Shown here one piece after another: positions 1 through 10,261 of a DNA stretch of 64,000 nucleotides. Both the position numbers and the translations under genes were made by a program. The notes below the pieces were generated by a model. The model saw only the letters and a program-made list of their open reading frames with translations. It ran no database searches and was not told the origin of the DNA. How positions within the stretch are numbered: the stretch's first letter is position 1; each line of letters opens with the position of its first letter. The DNA lies in NCBI GenBank assembly GCA_949130495.1, contig OX422207.1:370099868-370163867 (forward strand). Reading direction: 5' to 3'. The stretch is from Sambucus nigra. Taxonomy: Eukaryota; Streptophyta; Magnoliopsida; Dipsacales; Adoxaceae.

Positions 1-1012
1 TAAGAGTAGCATTAAGGACAGCTTTCCCTTTCTCTCTATTCAGACTAGTGACACACTCAAAGGCTCTATCACCCCAACCATCGCACTAAAATCATCTATC
101 ACTTTCTTTCTTAGGAGGATTTTTGGAATCTTTTTCATTTTTCTTTTCAAACTTATTTTTCTCAAATTTCTTTTTATCTTTAAAATTTCCATTTTTCTTA
201 AATTTGAGAATCCTCTTGAATTTTTTTGCAAAAAGAGCCAAATCATCTAAGTAAAAATCACACTCAGAATCTAACGTGTCAGTCTCTCTCTTTCTAGATG
301 ACTCTACCCTCTTTCTAGCCGACCCCTCACTCCTTCTCTCTTGGGCATTAAGTGCAATTCCCTTATCTTTAGATTTAGCAATTTTAGGGAACATATCAAT
401 TTCATATGTTTGCAAATCTCCTACAAGTTCTTCCAATTTTAGCGTATTTAAATTACCCATAGAATTTATCACAGTGACTTTAGGGATAAAACGCTTAGGC
501 AAAGAACGAAGAATCTTTTTAACAACTCTAGGATTAGGAATATGTTTACCAAGATTAAATCCAGTATTCACAATGTCGGAAAGTTTAGCATAAAATTCAT
601 CAAAGCATTCAGATTCATGCATGGTGATGGTTTCAAATTGAGTTGTCAAATTTTGCAACTTAGACTCTTTCACAGCATTAGTTCCTTCATGGGTGAGTTG
701 TAAAACATCCCATGCCTCTTTTGACGTGGTGCGCGTCATTATGCGTTTGAACTCATCAGGTGTGACAGACCCAGAAATAGCACTTAGACCCTTAGAATTA
801 AAAGATGACCATTTAAATTCTTCTTCAGTCCAAGATGTGACAGGTTTCAAGTTGATCACATTATCAACAGTCACGTAGGGACGTGTCCACCCTCTTTCAA
901 CCAAAATCCAGACACGTTCATCAATGGCTTTTAATCCAGATCTCATACGGGCTTTCCAATAGGCATAGTTTGTCCCGTCAAAAACTGACATTTTATTATA
1001 TAACTTCTCCAT
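1..1012 (-). pseudogene. gag: Copia gag (UBN2-type capsid, degraded zinc knuckle)
   Basis: Encodes the capsid/nucleocapsid protein that would package element RNA. The first in-frame ATG is at 1012 (MEKLYNKMSVFDGTNYAYWK); an upstream TTG would only add nine residues. Visible motifs are FDGTNYAYWKARM near the N-terminus, SKEAWDVLQLTHEGT mid-capsid, LRSLPKRFIPKV and LEELVGDLQTYE, all typical of plant UBN2 gag. A Lys-rich linker follows, then the zinc knuckle at about 90-50. There the first Cys has become TGA, a second codon is TAG and the His is Asp, so the knuckle is destroyed. The frame then continues to the window edge. About 300 capsid-side residues remain open. Confidence 0.85.
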
Positions 1013-1111
1013 TTGAACACGCACTTTTTCAAAAATCAATTTTTTTCAGAAAATTGATATCTTAAATTTTTTTTGCAGAAAATAGGAATACGCGATAGAT
1101 TAGCGTAACCT

Positions 1112-1123
1112 GCTTTGATACCA
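1112..1123 (-). other. Copia primer binding site (tRNA-iMet type)
   Basis: Minus strand TGGTATCAAAGC, three bases inside the LTR end. It differs at one base from TGGTATCAGAGC, the usual plant initiator-methionine primer site for Copia and many Ty3 elements. Confidence 0.8.
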
Positions 1124-1126
1124 ATT

Positions 1127-1998
1127 TGAGAGAGTATGCGCTTGCGTTCAAATGATAAAATTATATATTAAACACCTTTTAACTCAAACAAACCCTAAAC
1201 ATGCAACAATATGTGATTGAATAAGATAATGAACTAAGCAAGAACATTCAAACACATGCTTGTGAGGAAAAATCCCCCAAAGGGGCAAAACCATTTATTT
1301 TCATTATAATATTGTAACTGTAAAATTTCGGATTACAATGAAAATACAAGTGACTAAGAACTACCCTCAAGTGTCGGATTCTGTAGTCGGCGGCTGGAGT
1401 TATCCCTTTCCAGTAGGGATTCAATGAAGAAGAATAACGGTCCTCTCCACAATGGTATGAACAGAAAAAATGCGTTCCTGGGTTGCAAAGTGATTCACAA
1501 GTGTTTGGAAATTTGTGTGAATAAAAAACGTAGAGTTTTGGTACTCAATAGGTGAAGACTTAGAGTTTTTTGTACTCTGAAAATCTTGTATATAAGTCTC
1601 CGAAACCAACTCCCCGTTGTGGGTTTATAAAAGAAGTCCTGGGCCTTAAAAATCTGAACACGATCTATTTGTGTTTATCCCAAGCGGACCGGTACGGGTC
1701 TGAGGCGGATCAGTCCGGGTAGGCGGATCGGTTCGTTTTAATTTTGGCTTCTTCGGTTTGCTTCCTGTCTGGGGTGTATTGGCTTTTCAACAGGCGGATC
1801 GGTCCGACTGAGGGGAGGACCGGTCCGCAGGCGGATCGGTTCTTTTTCTCTGGGCGGACCGGTCCGGCTGTGCAGAATTCTGATTCCTCCTCTTATTTGA
1901 TATTCGGATCCGTTGATGACTATATGTATCTTGAATTTCTTCAACGGTGTAACGGCGTACGACATAACAAATTAATGATGGACAAAAATGTCCTTACA
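1127..1998 (-). repeat. Copia 5' LTR (about 872 bp)
   Basis: On the minus strand the LTR starts TGTAAGGACATTTTTGTCC and ends in ...CTCTCA, the usual TG...CA form, three bases before the primer site. The partner LTR is not in the window, so the outer boundary rests on the paralog comparison at about 2000/8178 and the TG start. A TATA-like stretch (ACTTATATAC, near 1590) lies in the expected orientation. The U3 side holds a cluster of GGCGGAyCGGTCCG motifs. Confidence 0.75.
1683..1877. repeat. Cluster of GGCGGAyCGGTCCG-like palindromic motifs in Copia LTR
   Basis: About seven degenerate copies of a GC-rich motif centred on the palindrome CGGACCGGTCCG occur in about 195 bp, at irregular spacing, in otherwise AT-rich DNA. 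Examples lie near 1684, 1702, 1721, 1793, 1815, 1830 and 1854. They sit in the U3 portion of the LTR. Function is unknown; binding sites or simple local amplification are both possible. Confidence 0.7.
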
Positions 1999-2814
1999 AA
2001 CCATCACTTTTATTCAATTGATTCTGCTAATACTCTAAAATTATTTTTATAAATTGTGTAGAATTAGAACTATCTACTTAAAAAAACTTTGCTTACTCTT
2101 TTCCCTTCCAGATGGACCGCGAGCATAGGGAAGGTAAAATTTTGCTGAACTGAGAAATTTTTAGCATTGTCACATATGTCCCTATTCATTACGCACATAT
2201 GAAAAGTCGTTAGCAAACACGCAAAACCTCATGGTTAATATATACTCTCACTTATCAACCGATGTAATGCTTATTTGTAATCTTTTCTTTTTTCTATTTC
2301 GACATCACAAACACTTATGGATGCAACAAATAAGGTGTGTAGGCACCATGTGTTAAATAAAATTTAGTTTTATGTATTATTATTATATAAATGTGGTTAC
2401 TATTTATAAGTGTGTAAATTTATGGGATGTGACAAGTTAGTATCAGAGCCAGTGCCAAGTTAATTACTCCTATACAGGATTTTAGGTTATATATGTATCT
2501 ATTTAAATTTTGTAACTTCTTCATAATATTACGGTACTAAAATTTTGTCTTGCAGCCATGAACGTCTGGGGAAGCCATGATATATAGTAGTCTCCAAGTA
2601 AAGTGTCAAAAAATATTCTATGCTATATTCCATTACATTTTGTATATAACATTGTATTTTGTAACACAACAAACATGACTTATAGACATGTCATATGGTG
2701 TAAGAATGTGGATGAAAGGATTGTGCCATAGCCATATGGTTCAATCAAGGTATGCCTGGACACAACATACTAAATAAAACTATAGTAGTGCCATTAGCAT
2801 GGATAAGTTGTTAG

Positions 2815-2853
<39 letters not shown>

Positions 2854-2965
2854 ACGATCGTATATGGTAACGTGCCAAGCCCAAAGGATTGGGGGAACTA
2901 ATGTCTCACAATTCATTGAGGTTTTGTTCAAAACCTTTGGACATGTCAAGGAACCAATATCACGG
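1999..2965 (+). mobile_element. Element Y, copy 1 (LTR 3' part, primer-site-like sequence, leader)
   Basis: The stretch to 2434 ends GGGATGTGACA like a Ty3 LTR 3' end. It is followed by TAGTATCAGAGC (2438-2449), one base from the initiator-Met primer site. From 2450 to 2965 is non-coding leader. The same arrangement recurs at 8178-9073, showing duplication. The left side is cut by the Copia and the right side by the start of the X LTR at 2966. No coding domain is visible, so the family is unknown. Confidence 0.6.
2817..2850. repeat. (AT)n microsatellite
   Basis: Uninterrupted AT dinucleotide run of about 34 bases in the Y leader. Copy 2 has only a short ATATATAT run at the matching place (about 8951), so the tract changed length after the duplication. 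Confidence 0.9.
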
Positions 2966-4133
2966 TGATATATCACAAATATTGCATATTTGTGCCCTTT
3001 ATCTTCATGCATTCTAGAACTTTTGTGTTCCTTTTACCTAAATTTATGCTCGCTAACTAGACAACCTTTATTTTGTATGTTTATATGATTTTCAATGTAT
3101 AATTGAGCTTTTGCAGGTATTGGAATGCTTAGCGTGTGAATTGGTTACATTTCGAGGAAGTTTCATCATCAGACTCAACTTTAAGGGAATTTTAGTCATT
3201 TTATACTTCTTCTTAGGCTCAGTGTAATTCCACAGAAGTCTATTTCATTAAGTTATTTTCCTGTGATCATAAATGACACGTCGTTTCGATTTTAAACGAA
3301 GAACTTAGATCCAAATCCGTAAAGCACCTTTTCTCCAATGTGATACACAAATGGCCCTCAAAAATAAAGTATCAATCGACCGAACCTGAGCCCCGATCGA
3401 TCGTGCAACCCAATAATTCCCATGATTCAAAGCACGGGACTTACAGCTAGACCCTCGGTCAATCGGCCCCTTGGCCCGCTACTTCAAAAAATCGTTGCTT
3501 GCTCTCTTTTATTTCTTTTTCTCTTATTTTATTTCCCACATAATAAATAAATAAAGTTTCTTTATTTTCTATATATCTTCCATTTTGTTTTGTTTTTAGG
3601 GTTTATTGTTGGTAGCCACCCTCTCCTTCACCTTTTAAGGTTAATACCCATTTATGTAAGTAGATTTTACTATTCGTTGTCTTCTTTGTTTAATTTAAGC
3701 TTTATTTCCTTTATTCCCTCCTTTATCCTTCAATTACTTGCCTTGTATTTAATTTTAATTGGTTAATTCATTGTTTTCATTTATTAACTAGTTTTATTTC
3801 TTGCTTTAATTAGGTATTGTAGCTGGTTTAAGGGTTGGAGTTATATTTTCGCCATTAATGGGTCTCGAGCTTTGAAATCCAGGTTTTGGGTCAGAACGCA
3901 TTTAATTGAAACCTCATGTATTAAAGTTGGAATATTACGCATTTAACTTTCTTCGTCACGCTTCAAAGTGATAATCTAATTTTTATACATAAGTGACCAT
4001 TTTCGATTAAATGTATAATCTTTCATTATTTAATTAATTTTCTTCAAGATTGATGTTTCGAATTAATTGAATATGCTTGGTTATATGTTTTCAAACCGAA
4101 ATCCTTTTTACGCGTTGTTTGACTCAAGGCAGG
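2966..4133 (+). repeat. Element X LTR fragment, duplicated copy 1
   Basis: Begins TGATATATCACAAATATTGC directly after CACGG (2961-2965), the same five bases that follow the X 3' LTR at 17443. It is collinear with 9074-10261 and with the first 1.15 kb of the X 3' LTR (16026 onward). It stops at GCAGG (4129-4133), the target site of element Z. No X internal region follows because the duplicated segment ended inside Z. Confidence 0.85.
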
Positions 4134-6563
4134 TGTAACAACCCGTATTTTTTTTAAAATGGGAATTTTTAAATTTATTTTGGAAACCGAAAAAAAATCA
4201 AATTTTGGATTTTATTAATTTTATAATTTAAAATGTTTGTTTTTTATTTGAAAAATAAATTTTCAAGCGGAATTAAAATCAATATTAAAATAGAGTTTTA
4301 GTTGAATTTTTATTATATAGGAGAGTCCTCAAAACATAAAACTCTCTAAGAGTCCTCAAAGCATAAAACTCTCTACAAAACAAATTACTTAAAAATATTG
4401 GACGGTCCGATCGAGCTGAAATGTTTTGTGCCATTTCCTCTAATTTTCAGCTAATTCATCCCTGAATTTCATCTATTTCCAATGGTCCGATCGTCCGGAA
4501 TAATTTTTTTAGTGTGTGTATCTGATTAAACTCTTTTCTTAATCAAACTCTTAATCCTTTATATATCACCACTAATTCATGGATGGACTCTTCAAATCAC
4601 TTTTTCTAAAACTTTTCAACCAGAAGACCTCTCCAAAATTATTCCCTTTCATCCACAAACTTTAGCCACAAACTTAATCAAGTGTTTGACTCGATATTTG
4701 AAGGCTTAATTGGTATTTCTTGAAGATTGTTCAAGAACGAATCTTTGCTAACTTTTCGAGAGGAATCCAACTGTTAACTCATATTTTATTCATCTAAATC
4801 ATAGGCATGAATAACCTATTCCTTTCCTTTAGTATTATGCGTTTTAAGTGTTGCATAAACCTAAATTCCACGCCTTTGTTAAAATCAATTAGCAATTTAA
4901 TTAGAGAAAGTGGACACATAAAACATGGGGATACTTTTATGAAATATTTTAATATGAATAATATTCATAACCTTGGTGTAGGATTTATGTTAGAATTTTG
5001 GGTTTTGTTGGTGTAGGTTGCATGTAGAAAAATCATGATTTTGGAATCAATGGATTGGGGGCGTTTAGCTCACGTTAATTGTGTTGAGATAATGAAATTT
5101 GTCATACAATTATTTAATGATGAATTCCAGTGTTCATTCTAAAAATAATTAATTGAGATCAATTTTGGTGAGGTTAAGATTTAATTGAATTGGACTATCT
5201 TGCGTAGTTTTGTACGATGATTATTATGCTCGTTTGTGTGACTTGTTGGTATTATAATATTGTCATTGTGATGATGGGTTGTTGGGATTTTTTGCTCTAC
5301 CTATATTTTCCAGAATACTTTCTAGGTATGGGACTAGTGGGTAGACCTTTAGCTGATTTACTCCGTCTAGGTATGGGACTACTGAGGGTAGATTATCGCA
5401 TTTTTGTCATTTTGGGGATGGGCTAATTTTTACTATTGTATCGTCGTTACGCTAGACTAGGCATGAGACTAGGTAGATATTTAGGTTAGAAATTCATCCT
5501 ATACATAGGGTAGGACGTATTGATAACTTGGGGACCCTTAGGTACAGGACTAAGGGGTATTTTGAGGATCTCACATCGATAATAAGGGTGGGGGTTTTGG
5601 TTAACTGTGAATTGAGAAATTAAGAATTCATGCCTAAGATAAAAACGGATATTAAAATTGGTGGCGACATAATGTGTCAAGGACCGACAGTTTAACCGGG
5701 GCATCTTGGTCAATTTATGTCGTGTCATGTGTGAATTCTTGTCACATTACGGGTGAACCGACAGTTTAAACGGATTTTGGCTGGCTATTTGACAAGGGAA
5801 AGTGTCACATTTTGGTGAATTATCACCCGAGGCGGGAGGACCACTATAATGAATTTTGATAAATTATCACCCGAGGTGGGAGGACCGCCATACATAATAA
5901 TTATTGGAGTAAGAACATAAATAATTTAAAATTCTATAACTTGGCTTAATTTAAGTAAATTAACACCGTGGGATAAGTAGTGATTTATAGTTATCGCGTT
6001 TAATTATATCGTTTAATTAAAATACTCTATTGTGATATTTATTGCGTATAATGCTATTGTTTGGGTTCATGGACCCTATTTGAGGGGAGTAATGTGTATT
6101 CATTCTCGGGGCTCTGACCTCTTGCGTTGATTAATATTTTCAGGTTTTAGTGCTGGAGTTATTGCACAGGATTTTTGGACCTTATCTTGGACGCGCAGCC
6201 AGAGTATTTTCGTTGAGCTTAGGTGTGTAGACTATTTTTCCATTCCTTCACATTTGTATTGATACTCAGTTTATGGTTTTGGTGGGACATTCGGTTCCTC
6301 GGTTGTAAGGTTTTATTAAGATATTCTTAGTAGAATTTTATTCAGTTTTATATTATTGGAGATTGGATTTATTCGAAGTCTAGTATGTGATGGATCTTTT
6401 ATCGTTCAGTTGGTCATTATCATTTGGGATTGAATCAATTATTGATCTTGTGGATGGATTATTTATTGTCTCATATTTGTTTCATGCTAGGAGTGGTATT
6501 TATTTACTCGCACCCGGCTGAGTTTTGGTGGTGGTCGATGCTAGAATTGAGCGGGGTGTGACA
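4134..6563 (+). repeat. Element Z 5' LTR (2430 bp)
   Basis: Starts TGTAACAACCCGTA and ends GGGGTGTGACA directly before the primer site. It is collinear with the solo LTR at 10262-12658, and its first 715 bp match 7317-8031. Internal direct repeats are visible, such as the doubled GAGTCCTCAAA(A/G)CATAAAACTC unit at 4322-4374 and the repeated CTAGGTATGGGACTA at 5322 and 5369. ORFs inside it are short and not conserved between copies. Confidence 0.9.
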
Positions 6564-6565
6564 GA

Positions 6566-6577
6566 TGGTATCAGAGC
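6566..6577 (+). other. Element Z primer binding site (tRNA-iMet type)
   Basis: Exact TGGTATCAGAGC, two bases after the LTR end. Confidence 0.9.
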
Positions 6578-7316
6578 ATGATCTTAGGTCTCGTAGGTTA
6601 AGAGTCCGTTTAGTTTTCGCATTACGGATCTTTGATTCCCTTTGGTAAATTTGTACTCCCTAAGATAGTGGGTCTAGCATACATGTTAGAAGTGTTTTTG
6701 GAGATAGGTTATCGATGAGGAGGATGTGGTAAGCATTGATGATTAGAAGTAATAATCATGATGGGAGGAGAATTACTAGTGATTTTAAGAGATGGGGATT
6801 TTGTTAGCAAAGATGATAGGTGTCGCGAGTATTGGTTTTAGTAATGTGGTTTTATTAGAGTACTTTAGTGTTCGGATTACTTGGAGTTTTGTGTTAAGGA
6901 CATTGAGGAAATTGAGGTTAGAATTAATAAGCTCTAGCGAATATCTTTAGAGGTGATTTTTGGAGATGAGAGTTATTTTTGGTACTAGTGTGGATGTTAG
7001 TTATGGTAAGTATTGATTTTGGCGATGTAAAGAAATTTTATAACTCTAGTGTTTGGATGACTTTTGGAGATAAAATTGAGTGGTGATTCGCGAGAGCGTG
7101 TGGTATGCCGTTATTTTCATAGTTAAATATATGTATATATATAGATAGATGATATATATACCGTATTTTCGATCGTTGGATATTGTACGGGTAGGATTGG
7201 GTGTATGGGTGCTCAATCGTGGTAGATATGGGTAGTCATATGTGAGCCTTATATTATTTTGCGTGTATAAGCTTTGTCGAATTTCGAGGGCAAAATTCCT
7301 TGTTAGTGGGGAAGAA
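6578..7316 (+). other. Element Z internal region, non-coding
   Basis: About 740 bp with no ORF resembling gag or pol. Near the 3' end it carries GGATTGGGTGTATGGG, close to a repeated motif in element B (44918 and 44970), then the terminal ATTTCGAGGGCAAAATTC motif and a purine-rich tract (GTGGGGAAGAA, 7306-7316) that would prime plus-strand synthesis. Confidence 0.75.
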
Positions 7317-8031
7317 TGTAACAACCCGTATTTTTTTTTAAATGGGAATTTTTAAATTTATTTTGGAAATCGGAGAAAAATGAAATTTTTTATTTTATTA
7401 ATTTTAAATTTAAAATGTTGGTTTTTATGTTTGAAAAATAAATCTTCAAGCAAATTAAAATGGATTTTTAATTGAATTTTTATTATATACAAGAGTCCTC
7501 AAAACATAAAACTCTCTAAGAGTCCTCAAAGCATAAAACTCTCTACAAAAAAAAAAAGATTTAAAAATATTGGACAGTCCGATCGAGCTAAAATTTTTGG
7601 GCGTTTCCTCTCATCTACAGCTAAATCGTTCCCGAATTTTAACTAATTCCAACGGTCCGATCGTCCGAAATAATTTTTTTACTGTTTGTATCTGAATAGA
7701 ACCCTTTTCTTAATCAAACTCTTAATCCTTTATATATCACCACTAATTCATGGATGGACTCTTCAAATAATTTTTTCTCAAACTTTTTAACCACAAGACC
7801 TCTCCAAAATTATTCCCTTTCATCTACAAACTTTTGCCTCAAACTTAATCAAGTGTTTGACTCGATATTTGTAGGCTTAATTGGTGTTTTCTCAAGATTA
7901 TTCAAGAACGACTATTTGCTAATTTTTCGAGAGAAATCCAACTGTTAACTCATATTTTCTTCATTTAAGTCACATGCGTGAATATTCTATTCCTTTCCCT
8001 TAGTATTATGCGTTTTAATTGTTGCCTAAAC
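7317..8031 (+). repeat. Element Z 3' LTR, first 715 bp only
   Basis: Begins TGTAACAACCCG after the polypurine tract and matches 4134-4860 and 10262-10925. Homology stops abruptly near 8031 and continues as element Y sequence, which marks the junction of the tandem duplication. Confidence 0.85.
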
Positions 8032-9073
8032 ATATAATTATGGGTTATCTTATTTTAAAAACCATATGCAACCTTAACCGTTCTAAACTTGATATTTCTA
8101 ATTGCAGTTATATGATCATACTATTTCTTTATACTGCATCATTCGGGTTATAGTTATTTCAAATATCATTTTCTTTTACCCTTACTTTTATTCAATTCAT
8201 TCTGCTAATCCTATAAAATTATTTTTATACATTGTATAGAATTAGACCTATCTACTTAAAAAAAATGCTTGCTCTTTTTCCTTGCAGATGGACCGCGAGC
8301 ATAAGAAAGGTAAAATTTTTCCGACTCCGAGAACTATTTAGCATCTCCGCAAATATCTCTATTCATAACACGCATATGGAAAGTCGCTAACAAACACACA
8401 AAAACACATGGTTAATATATACTCTCACTTATCGACCGATGTAATGCTTATGTGTAACGGATAAGGTGTTTAGGCACAATGTGTTAAATAAAGTTCAGTT
8501 TTATATATTATTATTATTATATAAACGTGCTTACTATTTATAAGTACATAAATTTATGGGATGTGACAAGTTAGTATCAGAGCGAGTGCCAAGTTATTTA
8601 CTCCTATACAGGACTTTAGTTTATATATATAGCTATTTAAATTTTGTAACTTCATCATAATAGTACGACACTAAAATTTTGTCCTCTATCCATGAACGTC
8701 TAGGGAAGCCATGATATATAGTACTCTCCAAGTATAGTGTCAAAGATTATTCAATGGTATATTCCATTAAATTTTGTATATAGCATTGCATTTTGTAACA
8801 CAACGAACATTACTTATAAACATGTCATATGGTGTAAGAATGTGGATGTAAGGATTGTGCCAAAGCTGTATGGTTCAATCGAGGTATGCCTAGACACAAC
8901 ATACTAAATAAAATTATAATAGTGCCATCGGCATGGATAAGATACTAGTTATATATATGTCACAATCATATATGGTAGCATAACAATCACAAGGGATTGG
9001 GGGAACTAACATCCCACAAGTCATTGAGGTTTTGTTTTAAATCTTTGAACATGTCAAAGTACCAATATCATAG
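8032..9073 (+). mobile_element. Element Y, copy 2
   Basis: From about 8178 it is collinear with 2000-2965. The stretch 8032-8177 is the part lost behind the Copia in copy 1. The LTR-like end is at 8568 and TAGTATCAGAGC at 8572-8583. The right end at 9073 reads CATAG, the decayed counterpart of the CACGG target site seen in copy 1. Confidence 0.65.
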
Positions 9074-10261
9074 TGATATGTCGTGAATATTGCGTATTTG
9101 TTCCCTTTATCTTTATGCATTCGAGCACTTTTGTGTTCCTTTTGCCTAAATTTATGCTCTCTAACTATACAACCTCTATTTTTTATGTATATATTATTTT
9201 CAAGGTATAATTGAGCTTTTGGAGGTATTGGAATGCTTAGCGTGTGACTTGGTTACATTTCGAGGAAGTTTCGTCATCAGACTCAACTTTAAGGGTATTT
9301 TAGTCATTCTATATTCTTCTTCGGCGTAGTTAAAATACACAAAATTTTATTTAATTAAGTTAGCTTGGCATGACCATAAACGGCATGTCGTTTCGATTTT
9401 AAATGAAGAAGTTAGAGCCAAATCCGTAAATCACCTTTTCTCCAATGTGGTATACAAATGGAGCTCAAAAATAAAGTACCAGTCGACCGGCCCTAAGACT
9501 CGATCGATCGGTCAAACCAATAATTCCCATGATCCAAAGCACGAGACTTATAACTTGACCCTCGATCAATCGGCCCCTTGGCCCGCGGTCGACCGGTCCC
9601 TTCAGAAATTCGTTGCTTGCTCTCTTTTATTTCTTTTTCTCTTATTTTATTTCCCACTTAATATATAATTAAAGTTTTCTTTGTTTTCTATATATCTTTC
9701 ATTTCGTTTTGTTTTTAGGGTTTGTTGTTGGTAGCCACCCTCTCCTTCAACTCTTAAGGTTAATACCCATTTATGTAAGTAGATTTTACTATTCATTATC
9801 TTCTTTCTTTAATTTAAGCTCTATTTCCTTTATTTCAAGCTTTATCCTTCATTTACTTGCATTGTATTTATTTTTTGTTGGTTAATTCATTGTTTTCATT
9901 TGTTAACTAGGTTTATTTCTTGCTTTAGTCAGGTATTTCAGCTAGTTTAAGGGTTGGGGTTATATTTCCGCCATTAATGGGTCTTTAGCTTTGAAATCCA
10001 AGTTTTGGGTCAAAACGCATTTAATTGAAACCTCATGTATTAAAGTTGGAATATTATGTATTTAACTTTCTTCATCATGAGATGCTACTGTTCTAAGTGA
10101 TAATCTAATTTTTATCCATATGTGACCATTTTCGATTGAATGTATAATCTTTCATTATTGAATTAATTTTCTTCATGATTGATGTTTAGAATTAATGGAA
10201 TATGCTCGATTAAATGTTTCAAATCGAAATCATTTTTACACGTTATTTGACTTGAGGCAGG
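9074..10261 (+). repeat. Element X 5' LTR, first part
   Basis: Starts TGATATGTCGTGAATATTGC and is collinear with 2966-4133 and 16026-17170. It ends in GCAGG (10257-10261), the target duplication of the solo Z LTR. A cluster of GATCG and GGTCGACCGG-like palindromes lies at 9480-9602. Confidence 0.85.

Larger units (their letters stand above)
1..1998 (-). mobile_element. Ty1/Copia retrotransposon, 5' portion (SIRE/Maximus-like), cut by window edge
   Basis: Read on the minus strand, the order is LTR (1998 to 1127), a primer binding site (1123 to 1112), a leader of about 100 bases, then gag running off the window at position 1. The right boundary is fixed by comparison with the paralogous segment at 8178 onward: sequence from about 2000 aligns with 8178, while 1998 and below is unrelated. 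The element therefore landed in an already duplicated repeat and is among the younger insertions here. The gag type suggests the SIRE/Maximus group, an inference from the UBN2-type gag and its late zinc knuckle. Pol and the 3' LTR lie outside the window. Confidence 0.85.
4134..8031 (+). mobile_element. Element Z: short non-autonomous Tekay-like Ty3 element, 3' LTR truncated
   Basis: LTR 4134-6563, primer site 6566-6577, 753 bp of internal DNA, a polypurine tract, then the first 715 bp of the 3' LTR (7317-8031). The internal region lacks gag and pol but ends with a motif (ATTTCGAGGGCAAAATTC at 7280-7297) like the terminal motif of elements B and C in this window. A Tekay-type parent is therefore likely. 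The element lies in the X LTR after GCAGG. It would have depended on proteins from a related autonomous element. Confidence 0.8.

Noticed and set aside
276..593. Antisense ORF of 105 codons
   Set aside because: Shadow of the Copia gag on the opposite strand.
2438..2449. tRNA gene fragment
   Set aside because: The TATCAGAGC sequences are retroelement primer binding sites next to LTR ends; no tRNA-like fold or full-length gene surrounds them.
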